Assembly: GCF_013403915.1 (NCBI RefSeq)
Contig: NZ_JABFDI010000017.1
Location: 1-64,000 of the forward strand
Length of the DNA: 64,000 bases
Direction: 5' to 3'
From: Winogradskyella pacifica
GTDB taxonomy: Bacteria; Bacteroidota; Bacteroidia; Flavobacteriales; Flavobacteriaceae
In this document: positions 17,979 through 26,326 of the stretch, one piece after another
How the letters are laid out: each line of letters starts with the position of its first letter
Position numbering within the stretch: position 1 is the stretch's first letter
The notes under the pieces: model-generated
The model's input: the letters and a program-made list of their open reading frames with translations, nothing else
What the model was told of the DNA's origin: nothing
Database searches by the model: none
Translations under genes and position numbers: made by a program

Positions 17979-18313
17979 TGTCTAAACTTATAAAATCTAA
18001 AATAGTATTAAACGTTGAACTTGATGAGAATAGAGTTCCAGAAAAACTAAACTGGTCAGCTCAAGATGGAGGCGTAGATAACGAAGAGGCTAAAGCGATT
18101 ATGTTGTCTGTATGGGATAGTAATGCGCAAGAAACCTTAAAGATAGACTTGTGGACAAAAGATATGCCAGTAGATGAAATGAAACTTTTCTTTCATCAAA
18201 CATTAGTAACCATGAGCGATTCGTTCCTAAGAGCAACTCAAGACGAAAAAATGACTGGAGATATGAAAGATTTTTGCGATTATTTTGCGGAAAAGCTTGA
18301 GCTTAAAAAGTAG
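17978..18313 (+). CDS. gldC: Gliding motility protein GldC
   Basis: A 111-residue soluble protein, always paired with GldB in gliding Bacteroidetes. The start SKLIKSKIVLNVELDENRVP and the motif WSAQDGGVDNEEAKAIMLSV are family-typical. The ATG overlaps the gldB stop by one base, so translation is coupled. Its biochemical role is not established, and it has no signal peptide. Confidence 0.93.
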   Translation: MSKLIKSKIVLNVELDENRVPEKLNWSAQDGGVDNEEAKAIMLSVWDSNAQETLKIDLWTKDMPVDEMKLFFHQTLVTMSDSFLRATQDEKMTGDMKDFCDYFAEKLELKK

Positions 18314-18319
18314 AATATC

Positions 18320-19219
18320 TTATTTGCTGATGTGATTATGATCCGTTTTATAGTACGGAACTAGATTAAAGCTGTCCGATTCGATATTCATATAGTTTGT
18401 CTTGTTCTTTCTTTTGTGTTGCACAAAACCAGTTGTATTGTGGATTTGCCAAACAGTAAGCTCGTTTAATCGTCCTGAGAAAGTTCTCATATCAATCTCA
18501 TTTTTTTGAATCATACGATCAACAGTTTTCTGGTCTGCTATTTTTAAAACTTTTTCAGAACTAGATCCGTTGTTTATTTTATAAACTACCCAATAAGTAG
18601 AATTTACAGTATTAGTTGTAGAATGCTCTATCTTTTTTGGTGGTAGAATTGATTTTTGAAATGCGACACCTTCATTTTTATATAACTGAAGTTTGTTTTC
18701 TTTTTTGCTGATAGGAGTAGCTGTTTTTCCTGATAAATTTAAATCGGTTTTTCCGCTATTATTCTCAAATCCAAATGATTCTTCTTTAGCTGAAGCGACG
18801 ATGTTTTCTGTGTTTACTAAGTCTGTTTTTGAAGGATTTATGCCTTTACCTATAGGATTTGTAGGGGTAGCGAGTAAAGGAATTGGTTCTGGTAAATTGA
18901 AACTTTCATTTCGTAAGAGTGTAATAACAATAAGTTTATCAATAAGCACTGCTTCAACAGCGTAGCGCCCCACAGGTATGTCAGCAATTAGAATTTTTGC
19001 CTCTGTGTCTTTAACTTTAATGATACGTTCAAAATCATCATTAAAAATCATGATTTCGTAAATAGTACGCTCAGATTTAAAGATAATGCTATCTTCAGAT
19101 GTATTAAGGTGATGCTGTAGCTCTTTAGCTCTATTGTTTACATTTTGAATTAGTTCGGATTTTTGTCCGTAAACTAAAGATGATAAAAGGAACAATACGA
19201 TGAAGTATGGTTGTCTCAT
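18320..19219 (-). CDS. Secreted protein of unknown function, paralogue 1
   Basis: A 299-residue protein from the ATG at 19219. The longer frame adds 17 residues that would block the signal peptide PYFIVLFLLSSLVYGQ. The N-terminal half contains AKELQHHLNTSEDSIIF, and the C-terminal part contains VLKIADQKTVDRMIQKNE followed by LNELTVWQIHN. Both blocks recur in the neighbour at 19446-20216, so the two are tandem paralogues. This copy has an extra Ser/Thr/Lys-rich linker of about 60 residues. I know of no function. The protein is probably periplasmic or surface-exposed. Confidence 0.7.
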   Translation of the reverse strand: MRQPYFIVLFLLSSLVYGQKSELIQNVNNRAKELQHHLNTSEDSIIFKSERTIYEIMIFNDDFERIIKVKDTEAKILIADIPVGRYAVEAVLIDKLIVITLLRNESFNLPEPIPLLATPTNPIGKGINPSKTDLVNTENIVASAKEESFGFENNSGKTDLNLSGKTATPISKKENKLQLYKNEGVAFQKSILPPKKIEHSTTNTVNSTYWVVYKINNGSSSEKVLKIADQKTVDRMIQKNEIDMRTFSGRLNELTVWQIHNTTGFVQHKRKNKTNYMNIESDSFNLVPYYKTDHNHISK

Positions 19220-19445
19220 AATAAGTAGGTTTTTTGTTTTGGGAAACAATTTTAATACTAAGCAAAACAATTAGATGGCTTAAGTATTACTGACAAAGTT
19301 AGAAGCTTTTTGATGTACTGTCTTAAAATTCAGATACATGGTACATTTCTTTGATAATGTGTTGTGTTCACCGATATAACACATATAATATCGTGGAAAG
19401 TGTTGTTTATTCTATTTTATAATAGAGCTAATCATTATTAAAAAC

Positions 19446-20216
19446 TTATAAGTTCTGAATACTATTGGCTGTAGAATAATAAGGGGTATGGTTATACAAA
19501 TCGGTTGAAGATGAATACACAAATTCTGGGTTTGAAACCTGATTTTCCATAAATGCTCCTTTGTTATAAACTTCCCAAACAGTCAACTTGTTTAGTTTGC
19601 CAGAATCACTGTTTATTTCAAGTTTATGTCTATGAATCATTTTGTCTACTGATTTCTGATCTGCTAATCTCATCGTTTTACTAGAGCCACTTTCATTAAT
19701 AATTTGTGTTTCTGTCCAGAAATATTTTTGATTTTCAGTGCTATGACTTTTAGTTTTTCCTCTGGTTAAAATAAATTCTATGCTTTTATTTGGGGAACTC
19801 TTAATGACTTTTAATTCTTCATCTAACATCATTCCTTTTCCTTCTATTATTTGTTCTAGGTTGGGATACAGACTAGAATGGGAAGCGTCATTGTAGTCGT
19901 CATGCTTTATTAGATCTATAGGTATTATCTTTTCGTCTAGCCTAGTTTCTATTATGTAATTTCCATTCGGAATATCTTTTAATGAGATTTGGATAGTGTT
20001 GGCGTCGACTATAATTAGTTGCTCGTAATTTTCATTAAAAATTTCAACTTTTAGAATTTTAGAATCACAAGACAACATTAAGCTGTCTTTAGTCGCGTTT
20101 AAATTGTGTTTTAATTCTTTAGCTTTTGGGTTTGTATTTTGAAGCAAAACGGTGTTTTGACCAAAACTAATTGAGGTCAAAAGTAGGACTAACAATATGC
20201 TAATGTTTTTAATCAT
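19446..20216 (-). CDS. Secreted protein of unknown function, paralogue 2
   Basis: A 256-residue exported protein (signal peptide ISILLVLLLTSISFGQ). It shares with the downstream gene a block AKELKHNLNATKDSLML near the N-terminus, a beta-sandwich-like segment ending IPNGNYIIETRLDEKIIPID, and a C-terminal block MRLADQKSVDKMIHRHKLE followed by LNKLTVWEVYN. The second and third blocks are the best conserved, suggesting one shared fold of two parts. It lies 226 bases upstream of its paralogue on the same strand. Function unknown. Confidence 0.7.
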   Translation of the reverse strand: MIKNISILLVLLLTSISFGQNTVLLQNTNPKAKELKHNLNATKDSLMLSCDSKILKVEIFNENYEQLIIVDANTIQISLKDIPNGNYIIETRLDEKIIPIDLIKHDDYNDASHSSLYPNLEQIIEGKGMMLDEELKVIKSSPNKSIEFILTRGKTKSHSTENQKYFWTETQIINESGSSKTMRLADQKSVDKMIHRHKLEINSDSGKLNKLTVWEVYNKGAFMENQVSNPEFVYSSSTDLYNHTPYYSTANSIQNL

Positions 20217-20444
20217 AACAATTATATTTTTAAGTTAGAGAACTTGCAAATAATCTGTTTTGGGACATCACTATTTGATTTGTGTTATACTAAGTTATAA
20301 TCATAAATTGATAGATAATTATTTTCAAGGTGTGTTGCGTTTTTTCTAGATAATACACTTAGGTCCTCGTTGTAAGGCAAATAAACAAGATTTAATTGCA
20401 CCTTGTTTCAGGTATTTTGAATTGTATTTTTCTTAAATTAGCCT

Positions 20445-21068
20445 ATGCGAAAAATACTATTTGGTGTTATCTTAACCTTAATTGTTGTATTTACTTTTAG
20501 GTATTGTAATGATAAACAGGAAGATAAAATTGTACTTAAAGAGAGTAGTGCTTTAATTCAGGAGCAAATTAAAAATGTTGGTAAACTCGTGGTTACCGAA
20601 GGGCATTTTAGTGAGGTGTTTACGTATAAGAATTCTAAAGGTGTTTTTGGGGATTTAATTTCAGCCGAAAAGAAAGCTGTAGTCATCGTAAATGCGGATG
20701 TAACTATTGGGTACGATTTAAGTAAAATTGAATATAAAATTGATGAAGCAACTAAAACACTTCAAATTCTAAGTATTCCGAAAGAAGAAATTAAAATCAG
20801 TCCAGATTTTGAATATTACGATATGCAAGCAGATTATCTTAATCCGTTTGAAGCCAAGGACTATAACAGTATAAAAGAGACGGTGAACAAGTCCCTAATG
20901 AAAAAGATTGAAGCATCTGACTTAAAATCGAATGCACAAAACAGATTAATTAGCGAATTGTCTAAGTTCTTTATGTTGACTAATTCTTTAGGTTGGACAC
21001 TAGAATATAACCAAAATCCTATTTCAGAATTAAGTGAGCTTAATAATCTAGAACGTATATTCGATTAA
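20445..21068 (+). CDS. DUF4230 domain protein
   Basis: A 207-residue membrane-anchored protein with one N-terminal hydrophobic helix (ILFGVILTLIVVFTFRYC, about 4-21) and the DUF4230 fold in the rest (KLVVTEGHFSEVFTYKNSK, then KAVVIVNADVTIGYDLSKI). The family is widespread in Bacteroidetes and Firmicutes without known function. The gene is convergent with the rhodanese gene, separated by 3 bases. Confidence 0.8.
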   Translation: MRKILFGVILTLIVVFTFRYCNDKQEDKIVLKESSALIQEQIKNVGKLVVTEGHFSEVFTYKNSKGVFGDLISAEKKAVVIVNADVTIGYDLSKIEYKIDEATKTLQILSIPKEEIKISPDFEYYDMQADYLNPFEAKDYNSIKETVNKSLMKKIEASDLKSNAQNRLISELSKFFMLTNSLGWTLEYNQNPISELSELNNLERIFD

Positions 21069-21071
21069 AAC

Positions 21072-21380
21072 TTAGCTCAACTTTCGTTGTAGGCTACTCA
21101 TGCCTCCGCCATTGATAGCATCAACACCTTTGGATTTTAGTAGGCTTGCTGCGCTGCCTGAACGCATGCCGCTTGCACAATAGGCTATAACAGGTTTGTT
21201 CAGTTTTTTCACTTCATTAAGTCTATCACCTAGTTCCTGAACCGGAATATGTAAAGCATTTTTAATATGACCGCCTTGGTATTCACTAGGAGTTCTAACA
21301 TCTAAAATAACAGCGCCTTTTTCAATATATTCTGCAACGTTATTAGTCGATTTTCCAAATAAAGCATTAAATAGTCCCAT
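21072..21380 (-). CDS. Rhodanese-like domain protein
   Basis: A 102-residue single rhodanese domain from the ATG at 21380. A GTG-initiated frame from 21458 adds 26 residues without family similarity. VILDVRTPSEYQGGHI is the CH2A-type region, and the catalytic loop is YCASGMRSGSAA with the active Cys. It probably transfers sulfane sulfur in the cytoplasm. It is divergent from the TetR-type regulator gene. Confidence 0.88.
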   Translation of the reverse strand: MGLFNALFGKSTNNVAEYIEKGAVILDVRTPSEYQGGHIKNALHIPVQELGDRLNEVKKLNKPVIAYCASGMRSGSAASLLKSKGVDAINGGGMSSLQRKLS

Positions 21381-21493
21381 GGTGTTTATTTTTAAGCAAA
21401 CTTCCGAAAAGTTAACAGAAGCCTTCGTAACCAAAGTTACATTAAAATTACGTTGCACTTAAAATTCTGACTATTTTAGTACTTTATAGCGCC

Positions 21494-22063
21494 ATGAAAC
21501 AAGAGACACGTCAAGAAGAAATTATAAGAGTTGCAGCCAAACTCTTTAAGGAAAAAGGGTACAGTGCCGTCACTATGCGAGATTTAGCTACGGCTATGAA
21601 CATCAAAGCTGCGAGTTTATACAACCACATCAATTCCAAACAAGATATATTAGAAAGTATCATTATTTCTATCGCGGAAAAATTTACGGTAGGCATGACC
21701 TCCGTTCTTGCAAGTAATGCTACCTGTATCGAAAAGCTAAAAGAAATCATTGCGCTTCATGTCGAAATTTCAAGTCAAAACATTTATGGTATGGCAGCTT
21801 TAAATCACGATTGGATGCATTTAGAATCACAATTAAATCATTACAAAAAGTTACGTAGTGATTATGAAAACGATTTTAAAACGATTCTTATCGAAGGTGT
21901 AAATTCAGGTGAAATCATAGATATAAAACCAGATGTAATGATGTTTTCCATCTTAACCACCTTACGTTCTCTTTATTTATGGATTCCCAAAAAGGAAGAT
22001 GTAAACCTTAAAGAACTCACCAATAACCTCAATGAAATTCTTATAAAAGGTGTTGTGAAATAA
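21494..22063 (+). CDS. TetR/AcrR-family regulator, probable regulator of the paa operon
   Basis: A 189-residue TetR-type repressor. The helix-turn-helix is in the first 50 residues (EEIIRVAAKLFKEKGYSAVT, then AMNIKAASLYNHINSKQDIL), and the all-helical ligand domain follows. The stop lies only 68 bases before paaE, and a 26-base dyad between them is a plausible operator. In other bacteria PaaR-type TetR proteins repress paa genes and release DNA with phenylacetyl-CoA; that role here is an inference from position. No matching dyad precedes its own start. Confidence 0.85.
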   Translation: MKQETRQEEIIRVAAKLFKEKGYSAVTMRDLATAMNIKAASLYNHINSKQDILESIIISIAEKFTVGMTSVLASNATCIEKLKEIIALHVEISSQNIYGMAALNHDWMHLESQLNHYKKLRSDYENDFKTILIEGVNSGEIIDIKPDVMMFSILTTLRSLYLWIPKKEDVNLKELTNNLNEILIKGVVK

Positions 22064-22079
22064 ATTTAAATTTATTTAC

Positions 22080-22087
22080 TAACTTTG
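22080..22087 (+). promoter_or_regulatory. paa operon -7 promoter element
   Basis: TAACTTTG matches TAnnTTTG. The predicted transcript starts about 22093, inside the dyad at 22091-22116, so a protein bound there would block initiation. Confidence 0.6.
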
Positions 22088-22090
22088 TCA

Positions 22091-22116
22091 AACAAACTAA
22101 CAAGTGTTAGTTTGTT
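22091..22116. promoter_or_regulatory. Operator-like dyad before paaE
   Basis: Perfect 12-bp arms AACAAACTAACA and TGTTAGTTTGTT separated by AG. The size and symmetry suit a TetR dimer, and the site overlaps the predicted transcription start. It is the most regular dyad in the window outside terminators and repeats. Confidence 0.7.
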
Positions 22117-22131
22117 AGTTCAACAACATCT

Positions 22132-23205
22132 ATGGCGCAGTTTTATAAGCTTAAAATTAAAGATATATATAAGGAAACCGAAGATACTTCAGTCATAACC
22201 TTTGAAGTTCCTTCAGAATTACACAGTGCATTCAAATTTCGTCAAGGTCAGCATTTAACTTTAAAAGCAGACATTAACGGAGAAGATGTACGTCGCTCGT
22301 ATTCACTTTGCTCAAGTCCATCAGACGGTCAATGGAAAGTTGCTGTAAAGCTGATTCCAGGTGGAAAATTTTCAACCTATATAAACGACGAATTAAAAAC
22401 CGGTGACCAATTAGAAGTAATGTCACCTAGCGGAACATTTGGAGTAGAAGTCAACGCGGAAAAAGCAAAGAATTATTTGTTTTTTGCAGCCGGAAGTGGT
22501 GTTACACCAGTTCTCTCAATGGTTAAAGCGCATTTGCAAGCAGAACCAAATTCAACTTGTAAATTATTTTACGTTAATAAAACCGCAAAATCTATTATCT
22601 TTAAAGAAGAACTAGAGCAGCTGCGAAACAAATATTTTGGAAGACTAGAAATCTATTATTTCTTAACTAAAGAACGAAGAGATATCGAATTGTTCAATGG
22701 ACGATTTGATGATGAAAAGATGCAGGTTTTAACAAAAACGTTCATTGATATTCCAGATACAAGTGAAGTGTTTTTGTGTGGTCCAGAAAAAATGGTCAAT
22801 TATGTCAGTGAATATCTCATCAATGCAGGATTACCAAAAGAGCTCGTGCATTATGAGTTGTTTGTAACCGGACTTTCAGATGAAGATATAAAAAGAGCAG
22901 AGCGTTTAGCACAGCAAAATGTAGAAGGAGTTGAGGTTACTATTGTCGATGGCGGAAAAGAATTCGTTTTCACCATGACCAAAGAATACGATAATATATT
23001 AGATGCCGCTTTAGGAGCAGGAGCAGATTTACCTTTCGCATGTAAAGGAGGCGTTTGTAGTACTTGTAAATGCCAAGTTATAGGTGGTGCGGTTGAGATG
23101 AAAATCAATTACGCACTAGACGAAAAAGAAGTATCACAAAATCTAGTATTAAGCTGTCAAGCTGTACCAACAACGGAAAAAGTGGTTGTCGATTTTGATG
23201 TGTAG
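22132..23205 (+). CDS. paaE: 1,2-phenylacetyl-CoA epoxidase reductase subunit PaaE
   Basis: A 357-residue electron-transfer subunit feeding the PaaAC oxygenase. It has an N-terminal FAD domain (RRSYSLCSSPSDG at about 58-70), an NAD(P)H domain (FAAGSGVTPVLSMVKAHL at about 120) and a C-terminal plant-type [2Fe-2S] ferredoxin domain with CKGGVCSTC and a distal LSCQA. It leads the paa operon behind an operator-like dyad, unlike E. coli, where paaE follows paaD. Confidence 0.95.
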   Translation: MAQFYKLKIKDIYKETEDTSVITFEVPSELHSAFKFRQGQHLTLKADINGEDVRRSYSLCSSPSDGQWKVAVKLIPGGKFSTYINDELKTGDQLEVMSPSGTFGVEVNAEKAKNYLFFAAGSGVTPVLSMVKAHLQAEPNSTCKLFYVNKTAKSIIFKEELEQLRNKYFGRLEIYYFLTKERRDIELFNGRFDDEKMQVLTKTFIDIPDTSEVFLCGPEKMVNYVSEYLINAGLPKELVHYELFVTGLSDEDIKRAERLAQQNVEGVEVTIVDGGKEFVFTMTKEYDNILDAALGAGADLPFACKGGVCSTCKCQVIGGAVEMKINYALDEKEVSQNLVLSCQAVPTTEKVVVDFDV

Positions 23206-23208
23206 TAA

Positions 23209-23239
23209 TCCTGCAAGGTTTCAAAAACCTTGTAGGTAT
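23209..23239. repeat. CTGCAAGGTTT...ACCTTGTAGG hairpin repeat, copy 1
   Basis: Starts four bases after paaE. CAAGGTTT and AAACCTTG form a stem, and about 29 bases are identical with the copy at 32374-32403, which lies after the metallopeptidase gene. It may act as an operon-internal hairpin or be a dispersed repeat. Confidence 0.65.
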
Positions 23240-23264
23240 GTAAGTTATTTAAAATAATGATTTC

Positions 23265-23349
23265 GGCGTTACCCAAAAGGGTCAGGCTTTCCACTATATC
23301 TTTTTTAAGAAAAATAAAAAAGGATGTCGTTGCAATCCTTAACGCGCCA
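23265..23349 (+). repeat. GGCGTTAC...CTTAACGC element, copy B
   Basis: 85 bases between paaE and paaA. It starts GGCGTTACCCAAAAGGGTCA and ends AATCCTTAACGCGCC, with an internal oligo-T/oligo-A dyad (CTTTTTTAAG, then AAAAAAGG). This is the most compact and regular copy and the best reference for the family. Confidence 0.6.
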
Positions 23350-23436
23350 ACAGCAAAAGGCCAACAACCAACAGCTAATAAAAAAATAAAGTTCAACCAG
23401 CTAAAGGCCAAAAGCCAATAGCTAATAGCTATAAAG

Positions 23437-24393
23437 ATGAGTGAAGAACAAATAAAAAATCTAGAAGAACAATTCGAAGCTCGTATCGCAAGAGACGAGA
23501 AAATCGAACCTAAAGACTGGATGCCAGAAAAATATCGTAAAACGCATATTCGTCAGATGTCGCAACACGCACATTCCGAAATTGTAGGCATGCTTCCAGA
23601 AGGCAATTGGATTACTAGAGCACCTTCGTTGAGACGAAAAGTGGCCTTGTTAGCTAAAGTTCAAGATGAAGCTGGTCATGGTTTATACCTCTATTCTGCT
23701 TGCGAAACCTTAGGTGTTTCTCGAGATGAGTTATATGAACAATTGCATTCTGGAAAAGCAAAATATTCTTCCATTTTTAATTACCCAACCATCACTTGGG
23801 CAGATATGGGAGCTGTAGGTTGGCTAGTTGATGGTGCTGCGATTATAAATCAAGTACCACTTTGTAATACATCTTATGGGCCTTACGCAAGAGCAATGGT
23901 TCGTGTGTGTAAAGAGGAAAGTTTTCATCAACGTCAAGGTTTTGAAATCATGATGAAGTTGGCAAACGGAGCACCTGAGCAAAAAGAATTAGCACAAGAT
24001 GCTTTAAATCGTTGGTGGTGGCCAAGTTTAATGATGTTAGGTCCAACAGACGCAGAATCTATACATACAGAACAATCCATGAAATGGAAATTGAAACGAA
24101 AATCGAATGATGATTTGCGTCAGCAATTTATAGATCAAACGGTTCCTCAAGCCGAATTAATTGGACTTACCATCCCCGATCCAGATTTAAAATGGAATGA
24201 AGAACGTCAAAGCTATGATTTCGGAGAGATTAACTGGGATGAATTCTGGCAAGTCGTCAAAGGTCATGGACCTTGTAATAAAGAACGAATGAAAGCAAGA
24301 GTTGGTGCATGGGAAGAAGGCGAATGGGTTAGAGATGCAGCTATGGCTTATGCCGAAAAGAAACAAGCAAGAAAACAAAAACAAGCAATTTAA
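23437..24393 (+). CDS. paaA: 1,2-phenylacetyl-CoA epoxidase catalytic subunit PaaA
   Basis: A 318-residue di-iron oxygenase subunit that epoxidises the ring of phenylacetyl-CoA. The iron ligands lie in two ExxH pairs, visible in [14 protein letters not shown] at about 78-91 and [12 protein letters not shown] at about 158-169. The length and sequence ([20 protein letters not shown]) match the family closely. A spacer of 231 bases with two repeat elements separates it from paaE. Confidence 0.97.
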   Translation: MSEEQIKNLEEQFEARIARDEKIEPKDWMPEKYRKTHIRQMSQHAHSEIVGMLPEGNWITRAPSLRRKVALLAKVQDEAGHGLYLYSACETLGVSRDELYEQLHSGKAKYSSIFNYPTITWADMGAVGWLVDGAAIINQVPLCNTSYGPYARAMVRVCKEESFHQRQGFEIMMKLANGAPEQKELAQDALNRWWWPSLMMLGPTDAESIHTEQSMKWKLKRKSNDDLRQQFIDQTVPQAELIGLTIPDPDLKWNEERQSYDFGEINWDEFWQVVKGHGPCNKERMKARVGAWEEGEWVRDAAMAYAEKKQARKQKQAI

Positions 24394-24420
24394 GAAGTCG
24401 AAACTGAAACTGAAGTTGAA
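24394..24420. repeat. Period-6 GAANNN tract, left bracket of four-helix-bundle copy 1
   Basis: GAAGTCGAAACTGAAACTGA and so on, starting directly after the paaA stop. GAA recurs every six bases. It is the inverse of the TTCNNN tract that follows the broken gene at 24789-24823. Confidence 0.6.
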
Positions 24421-24422
24421 AA

Positions 24423-24772
24423 ATGAGCGACAGGAAATTTGATTTAACGGAAAGACTTGAAGATTTTGCTGCTACAATCATAATTTTATATGATAAAAAG
24501 CTTTGTCTTATGCAGGCGATTATCTAGCTAAACAATTGATAAGGTCGTCATGTTCTTCAGCTTTAAATTATGGTGAAGTTTTAGGTGCAGGAACCGATAG
24601 AGATAAAATAAATAAACTGAGAATTTGCTTAAAAGAGTTAAGAGAATCGCTAAGAAACTTAAATATTCAAACTAAAGCAAGGTTGTTTTCAGAAGAAGAT
24701 TTAAAAGGTCTGAAAGACGAAAATGACCAATTAATTAGAATAATAGTAACAAGAATTAAAAACATAGGTTGA
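24423..24772 (+). pseudogene. Frameshifted four-helix-bundle protein gene (copy 1)
   Basis: The sequence aligns along its whole length with the intact gene at 25157-25507. The first 26 codons (SDRKFDLTERLEDFAATIII and on) match, then one base is missing near 24501: AAGCCATTG in the intact copy is AAGCTTTG here. Frame 1 then stops at 24525, and the remaining 85 codons continue in another frame (SYAGDYLAKQLIRSSCSSAL) to the stop at 24772. It belongs to the S23/intervening-sequence four-helix-bundle family, whose function is unknown. A second change, GEVLGAG for GEALGAG, shows the copies have diverged slightly. It interrupts paaA and paaB. Confidence 0.85.
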
Positions 24773-24788
24773 ATTTTAGATTGATGTA

Positions 24789-24823
24789 TTTCAATTTCGA
24801 GTTCAACTTCAAATTCAATTTCA
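24789..24823. repeat. Period-6 TTCNNN tract, right bracket of copy 1
   Basis: TTTCAATTTCGAGTTCAACT and so on up to 3 bases before paaB, with TTC every six bases. It happens to be open in the paaB frame but is not part of the protein. Confidence 0.6.
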
Positions 24824-24825
24824 TA

Positions 24826-25110
24826 ATGAGTAAAAACTGGCCACTTTGGGAAATCTTCGTAAGAAGTAAAAATGGATTAGAACACCGTCATTTCGGAAGC
24901 CTTCATGCTGCAGATGCAGAAATGGCTTTAGAAAATGCAAGAGATGTGTACACAAGACGAAATGAAGGTGTGAGTATTTGGGTTGTGGAATCAGTAAATA
25001 TCACAGCATCAAATCCAGAACACAATGGTGAAATGTTTGAGCCTGCTCAAGATAAAGTTTATCGTCATCCAACATTTTACGATTTACCAGACGAGGTGAA
25101 GCATATGTAA
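24826..25110 (+). CDS. paaB: 1,2-phenylacetyl-CoA epoxidase subunit PaaB
   Basis: A 94-residue small structural subunit of the epoxidase complex. It starts MSKNWPLWEIFVRSKNGLEH and contains HFGSLHAADAEMALENARDV, both characteristic. The frame is open further upstream to 24769, but that part translates the period-6 repeat (FNFEFNFKFNF), so the ATG at 24826 is the start. Confidence 0.95.
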   Translation: MSKNWPLWEIFVRSKNGLEHRHFGSLHAADAEMALENARDVYTRRNEGVSIWVVESVNITASNPEHNGEMFEPAQDKVYRHPTFYDLPDEVKHM

Positions 25111-25155
25111 CAGTGAAATCGAAATTGAATCTGAATCTGAATCTGAATCTGAAAA
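25111..25155. repeat. Period-6 GAANNN tract, left bracket of four-helix-bundle copy 2
   Basis: After the paaB stop comes GAAATCGAAATT followed by five GAATCT units. The clean GAATCT run suggests recent slippage-type growth. Confidence 0.65.
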
Positions 25156-25156
25156 T

Positions 25157-25507
25157 ATGAATGGGATAAAATTTGATTTAACAGAACGACTTGAAGATTT
25201 TGCGGCTGCAATAATTATTCTGTATGATAAAAAGCCATTGTCTTATGCAGGAGATTATTTAGCAAAACAGCTTATACGCTCATCTTGTTCTTCAGCATTG
25301 AATTATGGAGAAGCATTAGGGGCTGGAACTGATAAAGATAAAATAAATAAATTGAGAATTTCTTTAAAAGAATTAAGAGAGAGCCAACGAAATTTGAATA
25401 TTCAATCTAAAGCTCAATTATTTTCAGAGGAAAGTCTTTCAAATTTAAAAGATGAAAATGACCAATTAATTAGAATAATGGTCACAAGAATTAAAAACAT
25501 TAATTAG
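25157..25507 (+). CDS. Four-helix-bundle protein (S23/23S rRNA intervening-sequence family), copy 2
   Basis: A 116-residue helical protein beginning NGIKFDLTERLEDFAAAIII, with the family-typical LAKQLIRSSCSSALNYGEAL at about 35-54 and a C-terminal KDENDQLIRIMVTRI helix. It is complete and lies between paaB and paaC, where no epoxidase cluster needs it. A near-identical but frameshifted copy lies between paaA and paaB. Family members are found as free-standing genes and inside 23S rRNA intervening sequences. No activity is established. Its period-6 brackets suggest a transferable cassette. Confidence 0.85.
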   Translation: MNGIKFDLTERLEDFAAAIIILYDKKPLSYAGDYLAKQLIRSSCSSALNYGEALGAGTDKDKINKLRISLKELRESQRNLNIQSKAQLFSEESLSNLKDENDQLIRIMVTRIKNIN

Positions 25508-25513
25508 ATTTTT

Positions 25514-25562
25514 TGATTTCGAGTGAGTTTTCAACTTCGATTTCAAGTTCAATTTCAATTTA
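25514..25562. repeat. Period-6 TTCNNN tract, right bracket of copy 2
   Basis: TTGATTTCGAGTGAGTTTTC and so on through TTCAAGTTCAATTTCAATT, ending just before the paaC ATG. It is inverted relative to the tract at 25111-25155. Confidence 0.6.
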
Positions 25563-25564
25563 AA

Positions 25565-26317
25565 ATGAAAGAAAACTTATACAACTATATACTTGGCATA
25601 GCAGACAACAGCCTAATTTTAGGTCAAAGACTAGGAGAATTAACAGGTCATGGTCCAAGTTTAGAAACAGACATCGCCTGCACAAACATCTCATTAGATT
25701 TGTTTGGCCAAGTGCGAAGCTATTTTCAATATGCTGCAAAAATAGCAGGTGACGATAGAACAGAAGACGATATCGCAATGCTTCGTAAAGAGCGCGAGTA
25801 TAAAAATGTATTGTTGGTAGAACAACCAAATACAAATTTCGCCTACACTATGGCGCGTCAGTTTTTATTCGATGTGTACCACTTAGAGTTTCTTGCCGAA
25901 TTACAAAAAAGTACCGATTTAACATTGTCTGCAATTGCGAATAAATGTATAAAAGAAGTGAGTTATCACGAACGTTTTTCTTCAGATTGGATAAAGCGTT
26001 TAGGTGACGGTACAGAAGAAAGTAAAGCAAAAATGCAAGACGCTATTGATGGTTTATGGACGTATACCGATGAGTTATTTCATCAAACCGAAGCAGATAA
26101 AGCTATGGTTGCAGAAGGAATAGGTGTTGATGTTACAAAACTGAAAGACGCTTATTATGCTCGAGTGAGTGCGGTTTTAGAAGAATCAACCCTTGAAACA
26201 CCTGAATCGAAGTGGTTTCAAAAAGGAGGTAAAGAAGGGATTCACACCGAACATTTAGGGTATTTATTAGCAGAGCTTCAATATATGCAACGTGCTTATC
26301 CTAATATGGAATGGTAA
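25565..26317 (+). CDS. paaC: 1,2-phenylacetyl-CoA epoxidase subunit PaaC
   Basis: A 250-residue structural partner of PaaA, from the ATG at 25565 (MKENLYNYILGIADNSLILG). The open frame extends upstream only through the repeat tract. The family sequence TGHGPSLETDIACTNISLDL is present, and the remnant di-iron fold is visible in DVYHLEFLAELQ and KEVSYHERFSSDWI. Confidence 0.95.
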   Translation: MKENLYNYILGIADNSLILGQRLGELTGHGPSLETDIACTNISLDLFGQVRSYFQYAAKIAGDDRTEDDIAMLRKEREYKNVLLVEQPNTNFAYTMARQFLFDVYHLEFLAELQKSTDLTLSAIANKCIKEVSYHERFSSDWIKRLGDGTEESKAKMQDAIDGLWTYTDELFHQTEADKAMVAEGIGVDVTKLKDAYYARVSAVLEESTLETPESKWFQKGGKEGIHTEHLGYLLAELQYMQRAYPNMEW

Positions 26318-26326
26318 AAAATAAAA

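Noticed and set aside
24769-24825. N-terminal extension of PaaB
   Set aside because: The extension translates a period-6 repeat (alternating Phe), which is absent from PaaB proteins. The same holds for 25523-25564 before paaC.
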